Assembly (NCBI GenBank): GCA_007922305.1
Contig: ML677351.1
Span: 9,329,558-9,393,557 of the forward strand
DNA length: 64,000 nucleotides
Source of the DNA: Dermatemys mawii
Taxonomy: Eukaryota > Chordata > Testudines > Dermatemydidae
Reading direction: 5' to 3'
Below the pieces are notes generated by a model that worked only from the letters and a program-made list of their open reading frames with translations, did no database searches and had not been told where the DNA came from. The translations under genes were made by a program, and so were the position numbers. Shown here one piece after another: positions 12,471 through 24,280 of the stretch (its first letter is position 1; the number at the start of each line of letters is the position of its first letter).

Positions 12471-12752
12471 TAGGGCCTGCTCTTCAAAAGCTCCTGAACT
12501 CCTACTTACTTCAGTGGGAGTGAACTGTGCTCAGCAAAGCTAAGGAAGTGCAGAGCATCTGACAGGATCAGAGCCCAACCTCTTCTCCCTCTTGCACAGC
12601 AGGAGGGACCACTTCATACACAGAAGAGTCAGTTTGACTAAATACTTGGAGTGTGGAGGGGTGAGGCGTGTGTGTGTTGCTGGGAAGACAAGGAGCTAGA
12701 GATGAGCCCAGCCTCCCTTTCTTCAAGAGGACTTCTAACAAATATTTCCACC

Positions 12753-12872
12753 TCGGGTGACCAGATGTCCCGATTTTGTAGGGACAGTCCTGATTTTTGG
12801 GGCTTTTTCTTATAGGCTCCTATTACCCTCCACTGCCTGTCCTGATTTTTTACACTTGCTGTCTGGTCACCC
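12753..12872 (+). mobile_element. 120 bp terminal-inverted-repeat element, copy 2
   Basis: It starts GGGTGACCAGATGTCCCGAT and ends GCTGTCTGGTCACCC, with the internal GGGACAGTCCTGATTTTTGG. The flanks carry TATTTCCACC (12743-12752) and TATTTCCTCC (12873-12882), an imperfect 10 bp duplication. Its start is a frame beginning MTRCPDF, which also opens the frame in copy 1. That is a simple consequence of shared repeat sequence, not of a gene. Confidence 0.8.
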
Positions 12873-13548
12873 TATTTCCTCCCTCCCCGGGGGACTCAAC
12901 AAAAGCAACTACATTTACATGAGTGATTTACATTTGTTACACACACATTTCCTTAGGTCAGACATTGCTTTCCATTTCTACTGAGTGCATATACAACACG
13001 TAAGGTTTGCTCTGAATAGCATCCAACACACGTATATACATATATAAAAACAAATAATTGCATCTTCATACAGTTTTTGAATCATATTGAAACACTACAG
13101 AAACAAACAGATTTTTTCCTCCCCTCTCTCCACGTTTTTTTACCTTACTTAGACTCAGTAGGTCAGATGCATAGCCTCAAAAAGGCTGCTGACCCCTAGA
13201 AATCCCCAAGTGGCAAAAAACCTTCATAGCTGGCTGTATACCTTACAATGATCCCAGAACAGAAGGCATGTTGGGACTTGGCTGGAGGCATATAAGTGAG
13301 TGGATCACTGCTGCATTCCTCCAAACCACAGCCATAAAATGGCCTCTGGCCATTGGTGAGGGGGAGAGAGTGAGGGGTGTTAATAAAATATAGCACAGCC
13401 TTGAGTCTGACATACATTACACCAGGTGCTGAATCAGCTTCCAGGAATAGAGAAGTACAAAAATGACTGAGAGCTGCCTTTGCTCTCACCCAGCCTCCTC
13501 ATCCGTATGGAGTAGAGATCTGATTCAACGGACGTTCTAGCCTTCTGT
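12873..13548. other. Low-copy stretch, no gene recognised
   Basis: Nothing supportable beyond short TATA-rich runs near 13030-13050. The minus-strand frame at 13196-13489 has no recognisable domain. Confidence 0.5.
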
Positions 13549-14000
13549 GTGTGTTTGTGCCCTCCTATCTTTTCCTGTCTGTTCTTCCAGTTTTTTTTTT
13601 CTATTATATTGTTCATAGCTTTTGTGATTTTTACTTTTTCCTCTTCAAATATTTTTATTTCATTTTTCCATTCTGCTTTATATTTTATTCTTTTGCTTTC
13701 TTTCTTCTCCCTCTATCCTTTGTTCCCATTACTCTCCTGTCACCCAACCTCTCATTTACCTTCTTTCCTTGCCCAAGCTCTCAGTTTTCACTGCCTCTCT
13801 CGTCCCTGCCCCATTCTTCTCAGATTCACTCCCTACCCACCCCATGCTCTGCCCTTGACCTCTTTTACAGCTCCAGTTCATTTCCCTCTCCACTCCCACA
13901 GATGCTGTATTCTCCCATCAGTTTATCTTCACATTTCTCTAGCTCTTCTTCAGTCTTCTCTTCAGTCTCCCTTACCTTGGGTACTTTGCCTCCCCTATTC
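13549..14000 (+). repeat. Long polypyrimidine tract
   Basis: About 450 bp on the + strand is made almost entirely of C and T with occasional A, and few G. It generates two overlapping long frames (163 and 185 codons) dominated by Ser, Phe, Leu and Pro. This is the expected result of strand-asymmetric composition rather than selection for protein. Such mirror-rich tracts can form triplex structures. Confidence 0.75.
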
Positions 14001-17000
14001 CCTCTGTATGGCCTGCTCCCTTTTTTGGAAGATGGATTAGCCCTGTCTATACTACTGGGCAAATCATTTTCACACCTGGTTAAGAAATATAGAGGGGACA
14101 ATGTTTGAAACCCATATAATTTCCTAGTGTTGATAAAACCGCAAGTATTGATAGCAACCTTTCACTGTTGACATTTTTCACAATTCTTACAGTTAGACTG
14201 ACCCTCAAATACAGTTTTTAAAACCTGTTTAGGAATATTGGACTAGATCTGTGGCTCCTGTACAACTGGTTTTCACTGCTAACCATCTGAATACTAAGAA
14301 TTCCCCTTGTGTAGTGGAATCACTATGGGATATAAAGCAGGTGTATCTAATGCTTCTGATCACCCTGACACAAGGGGTGTGATAGAACTGGAACCAGAGT
14401 ATGATGCAGTTCAGAGACCATCAGCAGCACAGTGGCTCCTAGGGGAATGTTACATTTAAATGCTTAGGCTTCCTAACTTGCACTAATTGATGGTTTAGGG
14501 TGTGAGACAACAATCTAAAGCCAAACTTTGTCTTCCTGCCCACTTAACTTTGCCAAATTTAGCTCCAGAGAAGAGCTATATGAACAGAAATGCTTTTAAA
14601 GGCAATGTTAATGTAATGGGGCCAGTAGGTCGCAATTCAGCATCTTCTACAAAATAGTGACAGGATAAAGTAGTTCCTTTATCCTAAGGATAAAGAAGTT
14701 CCTAAAGTTCTGTTTCAAGTTTGCATTAGGCAGGAACAAAGGCATTGTACTTGGTAGCACAGTGGAGCATTAGATCAGCACCACATGATTCTTATACATC
14801 TAATTTCTCTTTAGGATCTTGTAAATAGGTTTTACAAGCTACTGCACCTCTTCAGATAGAAATCTCTCACCCTCCATCACTTTACTTGATTACGAAGAAT
14901 CCATGCAGTGGATATATGAATCAAACAGACAATATATTTCTTCAAATGTCCAGGTCAATTTCTCCCAAACCAAATTATTTTATTTAAACAAAATTGCCTG
15001 ATGGGTTGGTTTTGAGGAATATAAAATCCTTCTAATATGGAAACATATCATGTTAGCAGGATTTAAGCTTACGTATTCAGACACCTTTAGCAAAAAGGAA
15101 AGATTGCATTAGAAAAATCAGAATCTGAATTGTACCCCCTTCTAACTTGGTGGAGACATTTGCCTGCATCGTTCCACAGAGACCTACGCACAATAATAGC
15201 TACATTTAATCAAATGCTAAAAACAAACATTAAATATTGAATGTATCCTTTAAAAATGTTAATCTTGCTTTCTTTCTTTTTACATGGCATTTTAAATTAG
15301 TCTGTGACAGACAAAATTTATATGGCCCGAACATTGAAGAAAGCCAATTTGTTTGGTATGGGAAGCAGAAATCTGACAGCGACCTTTATTGTATTTTACA
15401 TTTTAATGCTTACATACAGCATAGAGATGAAGCAAGCTGGTTGCCAAATATCTGAGTGTGGCAAGGAATACACTCTCCTTGCCTCCATCAGAAGCAAGGT
15501 GTACATACACATACCAGCTACTTTTCATGAACAACAGAACTGCTATTTGCCTATTTCAAATAGCATACAAATGTGCCAAGCACAGCAAGAATACTGAGAG
15601 CAAAGAATGCTTAATATTCCAGCCCAGCTCACTGAAAAAAGCGTTGAAGTGACAGAGCAGTGTTCTGTAGAGCAACATGATGTGTCTGCTTTAAATGGAG
15701 AATAATGGATTTAAGTTTAGTGCAGAACTAAAGGGCTCAATTACTATTCATGAATTCTGAAATGTTCTACTACAGAAATTCCTTTTGCATGAAATGTTCA
15801 TCAGTATCACTGTGTGAAACTACAAAAAAACCCATAAAGCTTGGCCCTTTGCACAATACAGTACTTACCTCCATTTGTGCATTTAAAAAGAATATTTCTA
15901 TGGAGTTTATCAGAAGTCACCCATGTCTGTAAACTAACTATTTAAAACAAAGAAGTTGTAGATTGAGGCTGTAGGAAAAGAACTCCTACTGGTACCACTT
16001 GGAACCAGTGATTTTCCTATTACTAAATGGCCTATTTGTCTATGTAAGGACATACCCAATACTTTAGAAAAGCAGTTGCCATGGGGACTAAAGGTAACCT
16101 TTTGGTTAGCAAGGCAGGAATGTTAATTTGTCACTCCATAAAGGGATCATTATAACAGAATTGCATTTTTATTAGTAATTATTTTAACACTGAAAGAGCT
16201 CCAGAGATATGTTTTTCCCATATTAAAAAAAAAAAACATTCAAAGAGCAAACTACCCATTCGCCATGAAAACAACATTGTCACTTATGCTCTGTGCACTT
16301 GAGCATTTAATTTGAAATACATGACTTGAGCCTGAGTTCAATCCCATTCAACGTAGAGAGAATCTTGCATAACTAATATCTAAAGGCTTGGGCCATAGTA
16401 CTTTGGTCAAATAAGTCATGATCAGTTCTCAAAATACACGCAGCATTTATTTCACATCATAGAATAATTCTTGAAAACAAAAATACTATGAAAGGTTCAG
16501 CTTTTGTTGCACTTAAAATCACAGATACCTGATTTCAGCAGGACTACTCACAGAGAAAGGTACTACTCAGTTTGAGTAAGGATGGCAAAACATGGTCCTA
16601 AAATGAGCAGTTATTTGTACACACATTTCTGATTGCTTGCAAACAGGAGTTTCTCTCTCCAACTCACACATGTGCAGCTTAATGCCTAAGTAACTTAGGG
16701 CCAAGTAAATCCTCTATCTGCTTAGGAAACATCTTATTATTTCTATTTCCATGCAAAAAATAAGAGTTATTCCAACATTTTTGTTTGCTGGGTTGTCTAC
16801 TTATAATTACATTTCCTGTGGTATTTTTAAAAATGTCCTATCTAAAAACAAAGTAAAAGTTATTTTTTTGAAGTGTGCAGGAGACTGGGAAAGTACTGAA
16901 GGCAGTTTCCAAAGCCTTAGTTAACAAGCTCCTTCTGTTTGCATATTCAATTCCTCAAAGTAACATATGCATAATTTTATCATCATTGTGTGCCATCTGG

Positions 17001-18104
17001 AGTATATTGATTGAACTGCAGTTTTAAAATGAGGTCTAACAGATCATGTGGTTGCATACATTTGGAAATAAAGTGATTATACTCAAACTGAATAGAGCTA
17101 TTTAAGAACAGAGGTAAAAGTAAAAGATTAAACGTGAAAATGCATCTACTTTACCTGAGCAGACCAGAAAGTCAAATCCTTACAGTTTTACTGTTATCTA
17201 ATTTAAGTAAAAAAAGGCTGTTTTAGGGAAGACTGAACCTGCATTTTACAGTGTATTATTGAAAAGGAGCCACTGTGCTGCTCGACTCAACCCCTTTAAT
17301 TCAGACTACCTAAAGAAGGAGAGACAGACAATAGGCTAGAACAATTTATTTTATACAATATCCTGTCAATTGGGCTTCATTTGTGATTACACTACATGAA
17401 AAAATTATCAGGAGTTCATCCATCCTAAACATTATAGTGAACTCTGTTGCTATAGGAACACAGGAATTGTCATAGCACAACTGAGGAATAGTACATCTAG
17501 TCTGATATTTTGTTTCTGACTGGCCAATGTGAGATTCATCGAGGAAAAGTTTCAAACGCACACCGCACACCTCCCCTCCACAGATATTGGATTATCAAAA
17601 CACAGTGGCCACGAGGTTATTCTGTAAATGAATACACAAAACTAAGACAGCCACATAAGTGAAAACAAAAATCCTGGTCACAGAGCACACACATCAGTTA
17701 ACTTACTGAAAGAAGTTTGCTGAACTTTTTTCCTGTTACTGAAGGCTAATTGATCTATAATTCCTTAGGACACCCATCAAACACCCTTAGGTACATTTTG
17801 TAAAGATGGATATAATGTTGGTCACCTGCCAGACAATGCTAAATTAAAGTTTCATATTTCCATAGTAGCTCAGCTATTTTGCACTCAGTGATTTTGTTCC
17901 ATCAGAACTCTTGGATGAGTGCTATTTGATGTTGGTGATTTCCTTCAATTTAATAGCTTCAGTCGTTAACATCACCCTGCTGCCTCTGTTTCAGAGAGTG
18001 CCCCACTGCCTCTGCCTATAAAGAGCAACTACAGGCAGTTCTCTCCTTTTCATATGTGGCAAAGACAGATGCAAAGAAATTCAGATTTAAACACTAAAGG
18101 CAAC
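14001..18104. other. Mostly repeat-free stretch with candidate regulatory block
   Basis: No exon was recognised. About 15160-15800 looks information-rich and unlike the repeats. It has balanced composition, short homeodomain-like words (TTAAATTAG, CAATTACTATTCATGAATTC), and no stop-free conserved frame longer than 97 codons. An X-box-like word GTTGCCATGGGGAC lies at 16075-16088. A local direct duplication (AGGATAAAGTAGTTCCT, 14662-14678, repeated with one change right after) is present. Conservation cannot be judged from one sequence. Confidence 0.4.
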
Positions 18105-18540
18105 AATTACAATCATCTAGTCTGACCTCCTGTGTAACATAGACCATAGAATTGCATTCTGCGATTCCTGCAGTAAGCCTAACAACTTGTGGTTGAACTC
18201 GATCATGTCTCTTAGACATCTTGCCTTGATTTAAAGACTTCAAATAATAGAGAATTTAGCAAATCTCTTGGTATTATGTTCCAATGGTTGATCGCCCTAA
18301 CTGCTAAAATTGTGTCTTATTTTTAGTTTGAAATTCACTAACTTTCAGTCATTGGATCCTGTAAAGCCTTTGTCTGCTAGATTAACATACCCTTGTGTGT
18401 TAGATATCTTCTACTGCAGTTGGCACATATGGACTGTGATCAAATTGCCTCATAATCTTCTCTTCAATAAACTGACTAGCCAAAGCTCCTTTAGTTTCTC
18501 TGCCTAAGTTGTATTCTCTTGGATTTCTGAATCAGTTTTT
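18105..18540 (-). mobile_element. CR1 LINE 3' fragment, antisense
   Basis: It starts with AATCATCTAGTCTGACCTCC, the antisense 3' end typical of CR1. It continues through the decayed equivalent of the downstream ORF2 end (GGTATTATGTTCCAATGGTT; CTCTTCAATAAACTGACTAG). Many substitutions and no usable frame indicate an old copy. It is followed after a short gap by another CR1 piece. Confidence 0.75.
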
Positions 18541-18750
18541 AATATGTTAAGAAAACAAAGTGGAACTGACTTACTGAATGAGGTTGTATTTTACTCTTTG
18601 AACAGCTTCATAATAAGTTTATTCTAACCAAAAAATGGGACGTACAAATTGCAATGTATTGAGACTATCTTGACCCAAATATACTCTTGCATCCTACCAT
18701 GTAATGACCTTTTTTCTCTCTCTTTCTTTGGCTGAAATCGTGACCCCATT

Positions 18751-19590
18751 GGATCATAGATATGCATGGCTGGAAGGGACCTTAAAATGTAATTTAGTCC
18801 AGCCCCCAGCACTGAGGCTGAATCAAGTATACCTGTCAGGATGATCTAGGTGTTTGTCTAGTCTGTTCTTAGCTTCCAATGATAGGGATTCCACAATCTC
18901 GCCTGGAAGTCTGTGCCAGTACTTACCTGTCCTTACAGTGATAGGTAAGTACAGTGAGTACAGTGAGTACAGTGATCCTTACAGTGATATCAGAAGACTT
19001 GGGTTCCCCTACCCCCATCTTCTTGTCTCAAGACTAACACATACCCAGTCTTTTTAATCTTTCCTCATAGGTCAAGTTTTCTTAACCTTTTAGCATTTTT
19101 GTTGCTCTCACCTGTGATCTCTCCAATTTTTCCCCATTTTCTCTAAAGTGTAGCACCCAGAGTTGGACATCGCATTTGAGATGTGACCTCACCAGTGCTC
19201 AGTAGAGCAGAACAATTATCTCTCAGGTTAATACACAACACTCCATACACCAGAGAATGATAATACACCACAGAATAATAACCTTTTCTGCAGCTGTATC
19301 ACATTCATGACTCATTTAATTTGTGATCCACTATAGCCCCCAGCTCTTTTTCAATACCACCACCTATCTAGTTATTCCTCATTTGGTAGTTAGGAAGGAA
19401 AAACTGAATGCCCAATACTTTGCACTTGTCTTTATTGAATTTGATCTTGTTAATTTCAGATCTATTTTATAAATTTGTCAACGTCATTTTGAATTCTAAT
19501 CCTGTCCTCCAAAGTGCTACCAACCCCTCCCAACTCAGGGTGATCTGCAAGTTGTATATATATACTCTTCGCTCTATTATAATGACAAAA
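18751..19590 (-). mobile_element. CR1 LINE fragment, antisense
   Basis: The antisense landmarks are in CR1 order: GGATCATAGATATGCATGGC, GGAAGGGACC, AGTCTTTTTAATCTTTCCTC, TTTGTTGCTCTCACCTGTG, AGTTGGACATCGCATTTGAG, and ACTTTGCACTTGTCTTTATT. It covers the 3' end and part of the RT region. It is disrupted by stops, small indels and a local rearrangement at 18918-18988. Confidence 0.8.
18918..18988. repeat. Local quasi-palindrome plus 9 bp tandem repeat
   Basis: AGTACTTACCT is followed by its complement AGGTAAGTACA, then three copies of AGTACAGTG (18948-18974), then a second copy of CCTTACAGTGAT. This interrupts an otherwise colinear CR1 fragment. The pattern resembles a replication template switch followed by slippage. 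Confidence 0.65.
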
Positions 19591-20196
19591 CTCTAATGGA
19601 CTTCACTGGAGATTTCACCCTTTGTACGGTGGTGTGTGCTAGACATCATCTATGACTATAAATGTATTCTTGTACCGTGGTTCTGGTCAGACAAATGACA
19701 ACATAAAGTTTCTCCCATTTCAAAAAAATTGTTACCAGTTGCAATTGTATTCCCCATTGGACATATTGAAAAATCTTATTCGAACAAGCAGATTCTTGCA
19801 AAGTGGAATAAATTGGTGAAGGAAAATGGATCTACACAAAAAATATAGCAGCACCTTAAATAAATAGATTCCGGTTCAGATCTTCTGTTATTTGTGGTAC
19901 AGAGCTAAGGATAATTGTTTGGGATATATATAGTCAAGAACCTTTTAGCAAGTCCTCCACTTCTATAGGAGATTGGAAATTTTCTGGTTTTCGCCCTCTG
20001 TTAAGCTCTTTGGAAGGTTGAAATTTAACCTTGTATTCTTGTACATCTTTGCTATAATCTTGAAATAATACAATTTTAGGATTTTTGGGTCAAACCTTCT
20101 TCACAAGTCTGGTTTTTACAAAACCATTTCCTTCCTAAAATGCAGGAACATAAATATGAAGGCCTTTGGTCTCTTCTCATGGTTGGTTTTGCATCC
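19591..20196. other. AT-rich stretch, nothing recognised
   Basis: No gene or clear repeat was recognised between the CR1 piece and the LTR-type repeat to the right. Confidence 0.45.
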
Positions 20197-21266
20197 TGTA
20201 GTGATGGTTCTTGGGATATCCGGTACTGAGAGTCACCTTGTTATCGCCCCTTCTGCCCAACCCATCTCCAGCAAGAGGGAGAATTGCCTGTTCTTAATTG
20301 GGTGTCAACTCCCTGCCACATCCCATGTGCTACCACCCAAGCAATTTCCTCAGATAATGGCAGCCCTTACTTTGTCTTGCAGATTAAAAAATAGGTGTAC
20401 CCCAAATCTTGACCTTTTTGAAGGGTTCCCCTTATCCACTGAACACTTACAGAATTACCAAGTTAATTGTCCCCAAAAGAAGAGAACCCACACCAGCTTG
20501 GATTATTCAATTTATGATCAGTTTCTTGTATCACACTACAAGCACAGATATTTATAGTGAAACCGGTCATAGGTTAATTATTAAAGATAGATATTTAAGA
20601 GATGGTGAGTAAGGATAATAGAAACAGAAAGGTTACATATAAAACAAAATTATAAACACATTTTCTAGAGATTGAACCTAAAGGGCTAAACTTCTCTCAC
20701 CACAAATGTCCTTTGCAGCATTTCAACCAAACCTAAGTGAGATCCCATTTTCTGAATGTTAACCTTCTGTCTTCTTTACTGTCTCAGATACAGGATTAAA
20801 AGAATGTCTCCTTGCCCTTTACTTATATCCCCAAGTCCACTGCCTGCCCTAGACAAGACACCCCTCCACCCCTGTAGTTCAGTTTCCAGTCTCTTGCCTC
20901 CAGTTGACTTCCAATTCCCCTCTCCTTCTCCCCCACAATTTACTTCATATGTAAATGTGGCTTCCATTTACAATGCTTAATTTACATGTGAACATTCTTT
21001 GTCAAACTGTTCATCATCTCTGCCTTAATACTGACCATAAGAACACATTTCCAGTACACACACACACATACACCCTTATAACATACTAGCAGTACATATG
21101 CTTTACAATGAGATTAATAACCAGTGAAACACTGGCTTCCATTTAGGATTTCACATTGCATTCTTTATGGATGAATGCTATGAAAACAGAGTGCCAAGTG
21201 TAGTCAGTTTGTCAGGCCTACTTGCAGTTGTTACAGAACAGTGAACTCTAATGGGCCTCTGTCACA
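20197..21266 (-). mobile_element. Antisense LTR-type repeat related to the 47.7 kb solo LTR
   Basis: Both ends resemble the solo LTR at 47712-48285. The left edge has TGATGGTTCTTGGGATATCC and GAGAGTCACCTTGTTATC. The right edge has TTGTCAGGCCTACTTGCAG, ACAGTGAACTCTAATGGGCC and CTGTCACA. The interior is longer and different. Edges of TG..CA type fit an LTR read in antisense. No matching 5 bp duplication was found, so it is older or altered. The 133-codon frame at 20156-20557 overlaps it and is not a gene. Confidence 0.6.
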
Positions 21267-21676
21267 CTTCAGTCTTCCTCTCACAGACGGTTTGGGATCC
21301 ACGAAGCAGAATATACACAATATCTGACACAACATCCTTAAGTAGCAGTTACCTCAGTAAAACATCAGTAAATTTTCCCCTGTTGAAATACCTCATTGGA
21401 CACCACTGATCTAGGGGTTCCCAAAGTTCACCTCTAGCTACATGTGACTAATAAGCTATTGAATTGTGGCTAATTCATGTAGAAGCCACTTTTGGCTTGC
21501 TATTTTATGGGATTACTCAGGAATGCAAAGTTTGATACTGAGAGGTAGTTATCCAGCTCTGATACATCCAAAATGGACTCAATCCCCACAGATGACCTAA
21601 CCTATGGTGTTGTTACACATGGTGACTTTGAGTTTATCCACATTCGTTATAATATCCCCCTGCTACGGACTGTCTA
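21267..21676. other. Short unclassified stretch
   Basis: It includes a GGGGTTCCCAAAG phrase near 21415 reminiscent of hAT termini, with no mate found. No gene was recognised. Confidence 0.4.
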
Positions 21677-21925
21677 CAGCAGGGATCTTCAAACTTTTTC
21701 CCCTGCAGCTCCTTTCTGCAGAGGGAAGAAATCTGGTGTGCCCGGGGGTATGTCCGCCGAAATGCCACCACAGAAAGCAGAAGCTTCCGCTTTTCGTGAC
21801 AGCATTTCAACGGTCCAAAAATAGACCGTCCGGGAGTTCGGCAGTCTCCCAGGTGGTCTCAGCAGTGGGGTCTCGCGCACTCCCAGGGGTGTGTGCACCC
21901 CATTTTGATGACAACTGATCTATAG
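21677..21925. mobile_element. GC-rich MITE-like block (probable hAT)
   Basis: It starts CAGCAGGGATCTTCAAAC, like the CAGnGGTTCTCAAAC termini of hAT elements. It is markedly more GC-rich than its surroundings. An internal hairpin pairs GAAATGC..CACAGAAAGCAGAAG with CTTTTCGTGACAGCATTTC (about 21758-21810). The right terminus is decayed. Frames here on both strands (83, 104 and 69 codons) result from the palindrome and CpG content. Confidence 0.5.
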
Positions 21926-22289
21926 GGATCAAACTGCTTTACAATTAACTTGTAACACTTGTGCTAAAGGGTCAGATCAATCAGCTCAGATGCACTAGCA
22001 GACCTATGTGGCCTAATCATGCGGGGGAACTGCTGCAGTGTGTATTAGGGAACTCCAAACATTAGGTGTGAATGAGCGGATATCAAGGAATGCTGGTGGG
22101 CTACTCATCAGCCAGCCAGGATGCTGTATCCAAGCAGCCATTCCAAATGCAAGTTTTCTTTTTCACCTAAGATGGAGGGTAGCTCCTTGCAAGAGGATTC
22201 TGCTGTGGACAGAAGGGAGCCAGGACTGATGAAACAGTGTACCACCCTACGTAGCTGTAATGTATAATAGCCATACCATTTTGAAGCCC
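21926..22289. other. Unclassified stretch
   Basis: No gene was recognised. Composition is intermediate between the GC-rich block to the left and AT-rich CR1 remains to the right. Confidence 0.4.
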
Positions 22290-22860
22290 ATGTAGATCAT
22301 TTTTCATGGAGTGCTGAATGTTTGTGCCCACAAAACTTGTTTTCATTAACTACTTATCTAACTATTTTGAACACATTCAGAGTTGCAGCCTTCCAGCTGT
22401 CTTCCACAGACTATTCCACACATTAATTATCCCTTTTATTTTAAAAAAACCTAAACAAAAAAAACCCAACTTATTTTGGAGCATGTTAAGCTCTCCTGCA
22501 GTTTTGTTGCACCTGCCTGCTTTGTGTCATTCATAATAGTAAACACCTCAATCATGTCTTCTCTTAATCTCCCTTTTCATAATGACTAAAAGCCTAATTT
22601 TCCTATCCTTCCAGTTACACCCCTGAAGCCATTTGTCACCCTAATGAAGATATGCTTCAATATTCCTTCAATATGGTGCCCAAAATTGTGCCCAGCAGCT
22701 TTTAATTCTGGAGTGATAAGTAGCCTTTTCTTTTGCTAATTGTTGTCCTATATTGATATTTTTCTTATTCTCTTTTTAGATTTGAAACAAGTGAATAGAA
22801 AGACATTAAATCGTCTTTCAATTGACATATATTATTTCAATATCTTGGATTTTCCATCTT
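22290..22860 (-). mobile_element. CR1-like LINE fragment, antisense, old
   Basis: It is colinear with the antisense CR1 3' region: TCCACAGACTATTCCACA, TAAACACCTCAATCATGTCT, CTCTTAATCTCCCTTTTCAT, and the GTGCCCAAAATTGTG phrase. It is more diverged than the next copy and probably belongs to another subfamily. Confidence 0.65.
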
Positions 22861-22968
22861 CATTTCTATAGGCCATGTATCAGACTATGCCTCTGTTGCA
22901 CATGTAGGACAAGACACAAACAAGTTTATTTAGATCCAGGCTACCTCTTCATATTGATTTACCCTGCT

Positions 22969-24280
22969 TAAGAACATAAAAACAGCCAAAACTGGATCAG
23001 ACCAATAGTCCATTTAGCCCAGTATTTTGTCTTCTGACAGTGGCCAATGACAGATGCTTCACAGGGAATGAAAAGAACTGGACAGTCCCTTCCCTGTTGT
23101 GAAGATTCTGGCAGTCAGAGGCTTGGTGACACAGAACATGGGATTACATCCCTGACCATCTTGGATAACAGCTGTTGATAGACCTGTCCTTCATGAACTT
23201 ACGTAGTTTTTTTGAACCCTGTCATACTTTTTCCTTCACAACATCCCCTAGAAACAAGTTCCACAGGTTGACAGTGCTGTAGGTGAAGAAACACTTCTTA
23301 TGTTTGTTTTAGACCTTCTGCCTATTACTTTCATTGGGTGACCCCTGATTCCTGTGTTATGTGAAAGGGTAAATAACTCTTTCTTATTCACTTTTTCCAC
23401 ACGATTCAGATATTAAGCCTTTATTTTATCCCCCTCCAAGTCATCTCCTTTATTTCAAGATGAAAAGTCTCAGTCTTTTTAATCTCTCTTCATATGAAAG
23501 CCGTTTCATACCCTAATCATTTTTGTGGCCCTTCTCTTATTTTTTCCAATTCTAATACATCTGTTTTCAGATGGGGTGGACAGAACTGCATGCAGTATGC
23601 AAGCTGTCGGCATACCTTGGATTAATATAGTAGCATCAGGATCAATATTTTCTGCTTTACTAAGTATTTCTTTCCTAATGGCTTCTAATATTCTATACAC
23701 CATTTTGACTCCTGCTGCACATTGAATGGATGTTGTCAGAGAACTATCCACAATGATCCCTGAGATCTCTTTCTGTGTGGTAACAGCTAATTTAGACCCC
23801 ATCATTTTGTATGTAATGTTGGGATTAGGACTTCCAATGTGCATTACTGTGCACAGATCAACACTGAATTTCATCTGCCATTGTGTTGCTCAGTCACCAG
23901 TTTTGTGAAATCCCGTTGCAACTCTTCACAGTCTGCTTTGGTCTTAACTATCTTGAGTAATCTGGTATCATCTGCAAACTTTGCCACCTCACTTTGCCCC
24001 CGTTTTTTTCCCCCAGACCATTTCTGAGTATATTGAACTGTACAGACCCTGAGAGAACACTATTTACCTCTCTCCACTGTGAAAGCTGACCATTTATTCC
24101 TACCCTTTGGTTTTTGTCTTTTAACCAGTTACTGATCGATGAGAGAACCTTCCCTCTTATCCTATGACTGCTTATTTTGATTAAAAGCATTTGGTGAGGG
24201 AATTTGTCAAAGGCTGTCTGAAAATCCAAGTACTTTATATCCACTGAATCACCCTGGATGTTTGTTGACCCCCTCAAAGA
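22969..24280 (-). mobile_element. CR1 LINE 3' portion, antisense, best preserved copy
   Basis: From TAAGAACATAAAAACAGCC (3' end) it extends 1.3 kb into ORF2. The 3' noncoding region includes TTTTGTCTTCTGACAGTGGC and TGAACTTACGTAGTTTTTTT. Reverse-strand frames then give recognisable CR1 reverse-transcriptase peptides, broken by several frameshifts. The element is 5' truncated, as is typical of CR1. No target duplication was evident. The copy is dead. Confidence 0.88.
23506..24277 (-). pseudogene. CR1 ORF2 reverse-transcriptase remnant
   Basis: Two antisense frames carry CR1 ORF2 peptides. The upstream one (24277-23948) reads VDIKYLDFQTAFDKFPHQ, the RT block before the catalytic centre, then NWLKDKNQRVGING and VLSGSVQFNIL. 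The latter is a decayed form of the SGVPQGSVLGP-type motif. The downstream one (23874-23506) reads MKFSVDLCTVMHIG, NITYKMMGSKLAVTTQ, VDSSLTTSIQCAA and ends RRATKMIRV, which are CR1 thumb and C-terminal landmarks. The YxDD catalytic box falls in the frameshifted gap between them and was not found intact. The remnant is nonfunctional. Confidence 0.85.

Noticed and set aside
13551..14108. 185-codon and overlapping 163-codon plus-strand frames
   Set aside because: They lie in a polypyrimidine tract. Composition is almost only Ser, Phe, Leu and Pro, and the two frames overlap in different phases, which is expected from base skew.
16075..16088. RFX X-box as a functional site
   Set aside because: GTTGCCATGGGGAC matches only one half-site well, and a single 14 bp word without conservation data is not evidence of function.
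20156..20557. 133-codon frame starting MKAFGLFSWLVLHP, which looks like a signal peptide
   Set aside because: It crosses the edge of an LTR-type repeat and lacks any recognisable mature domain.
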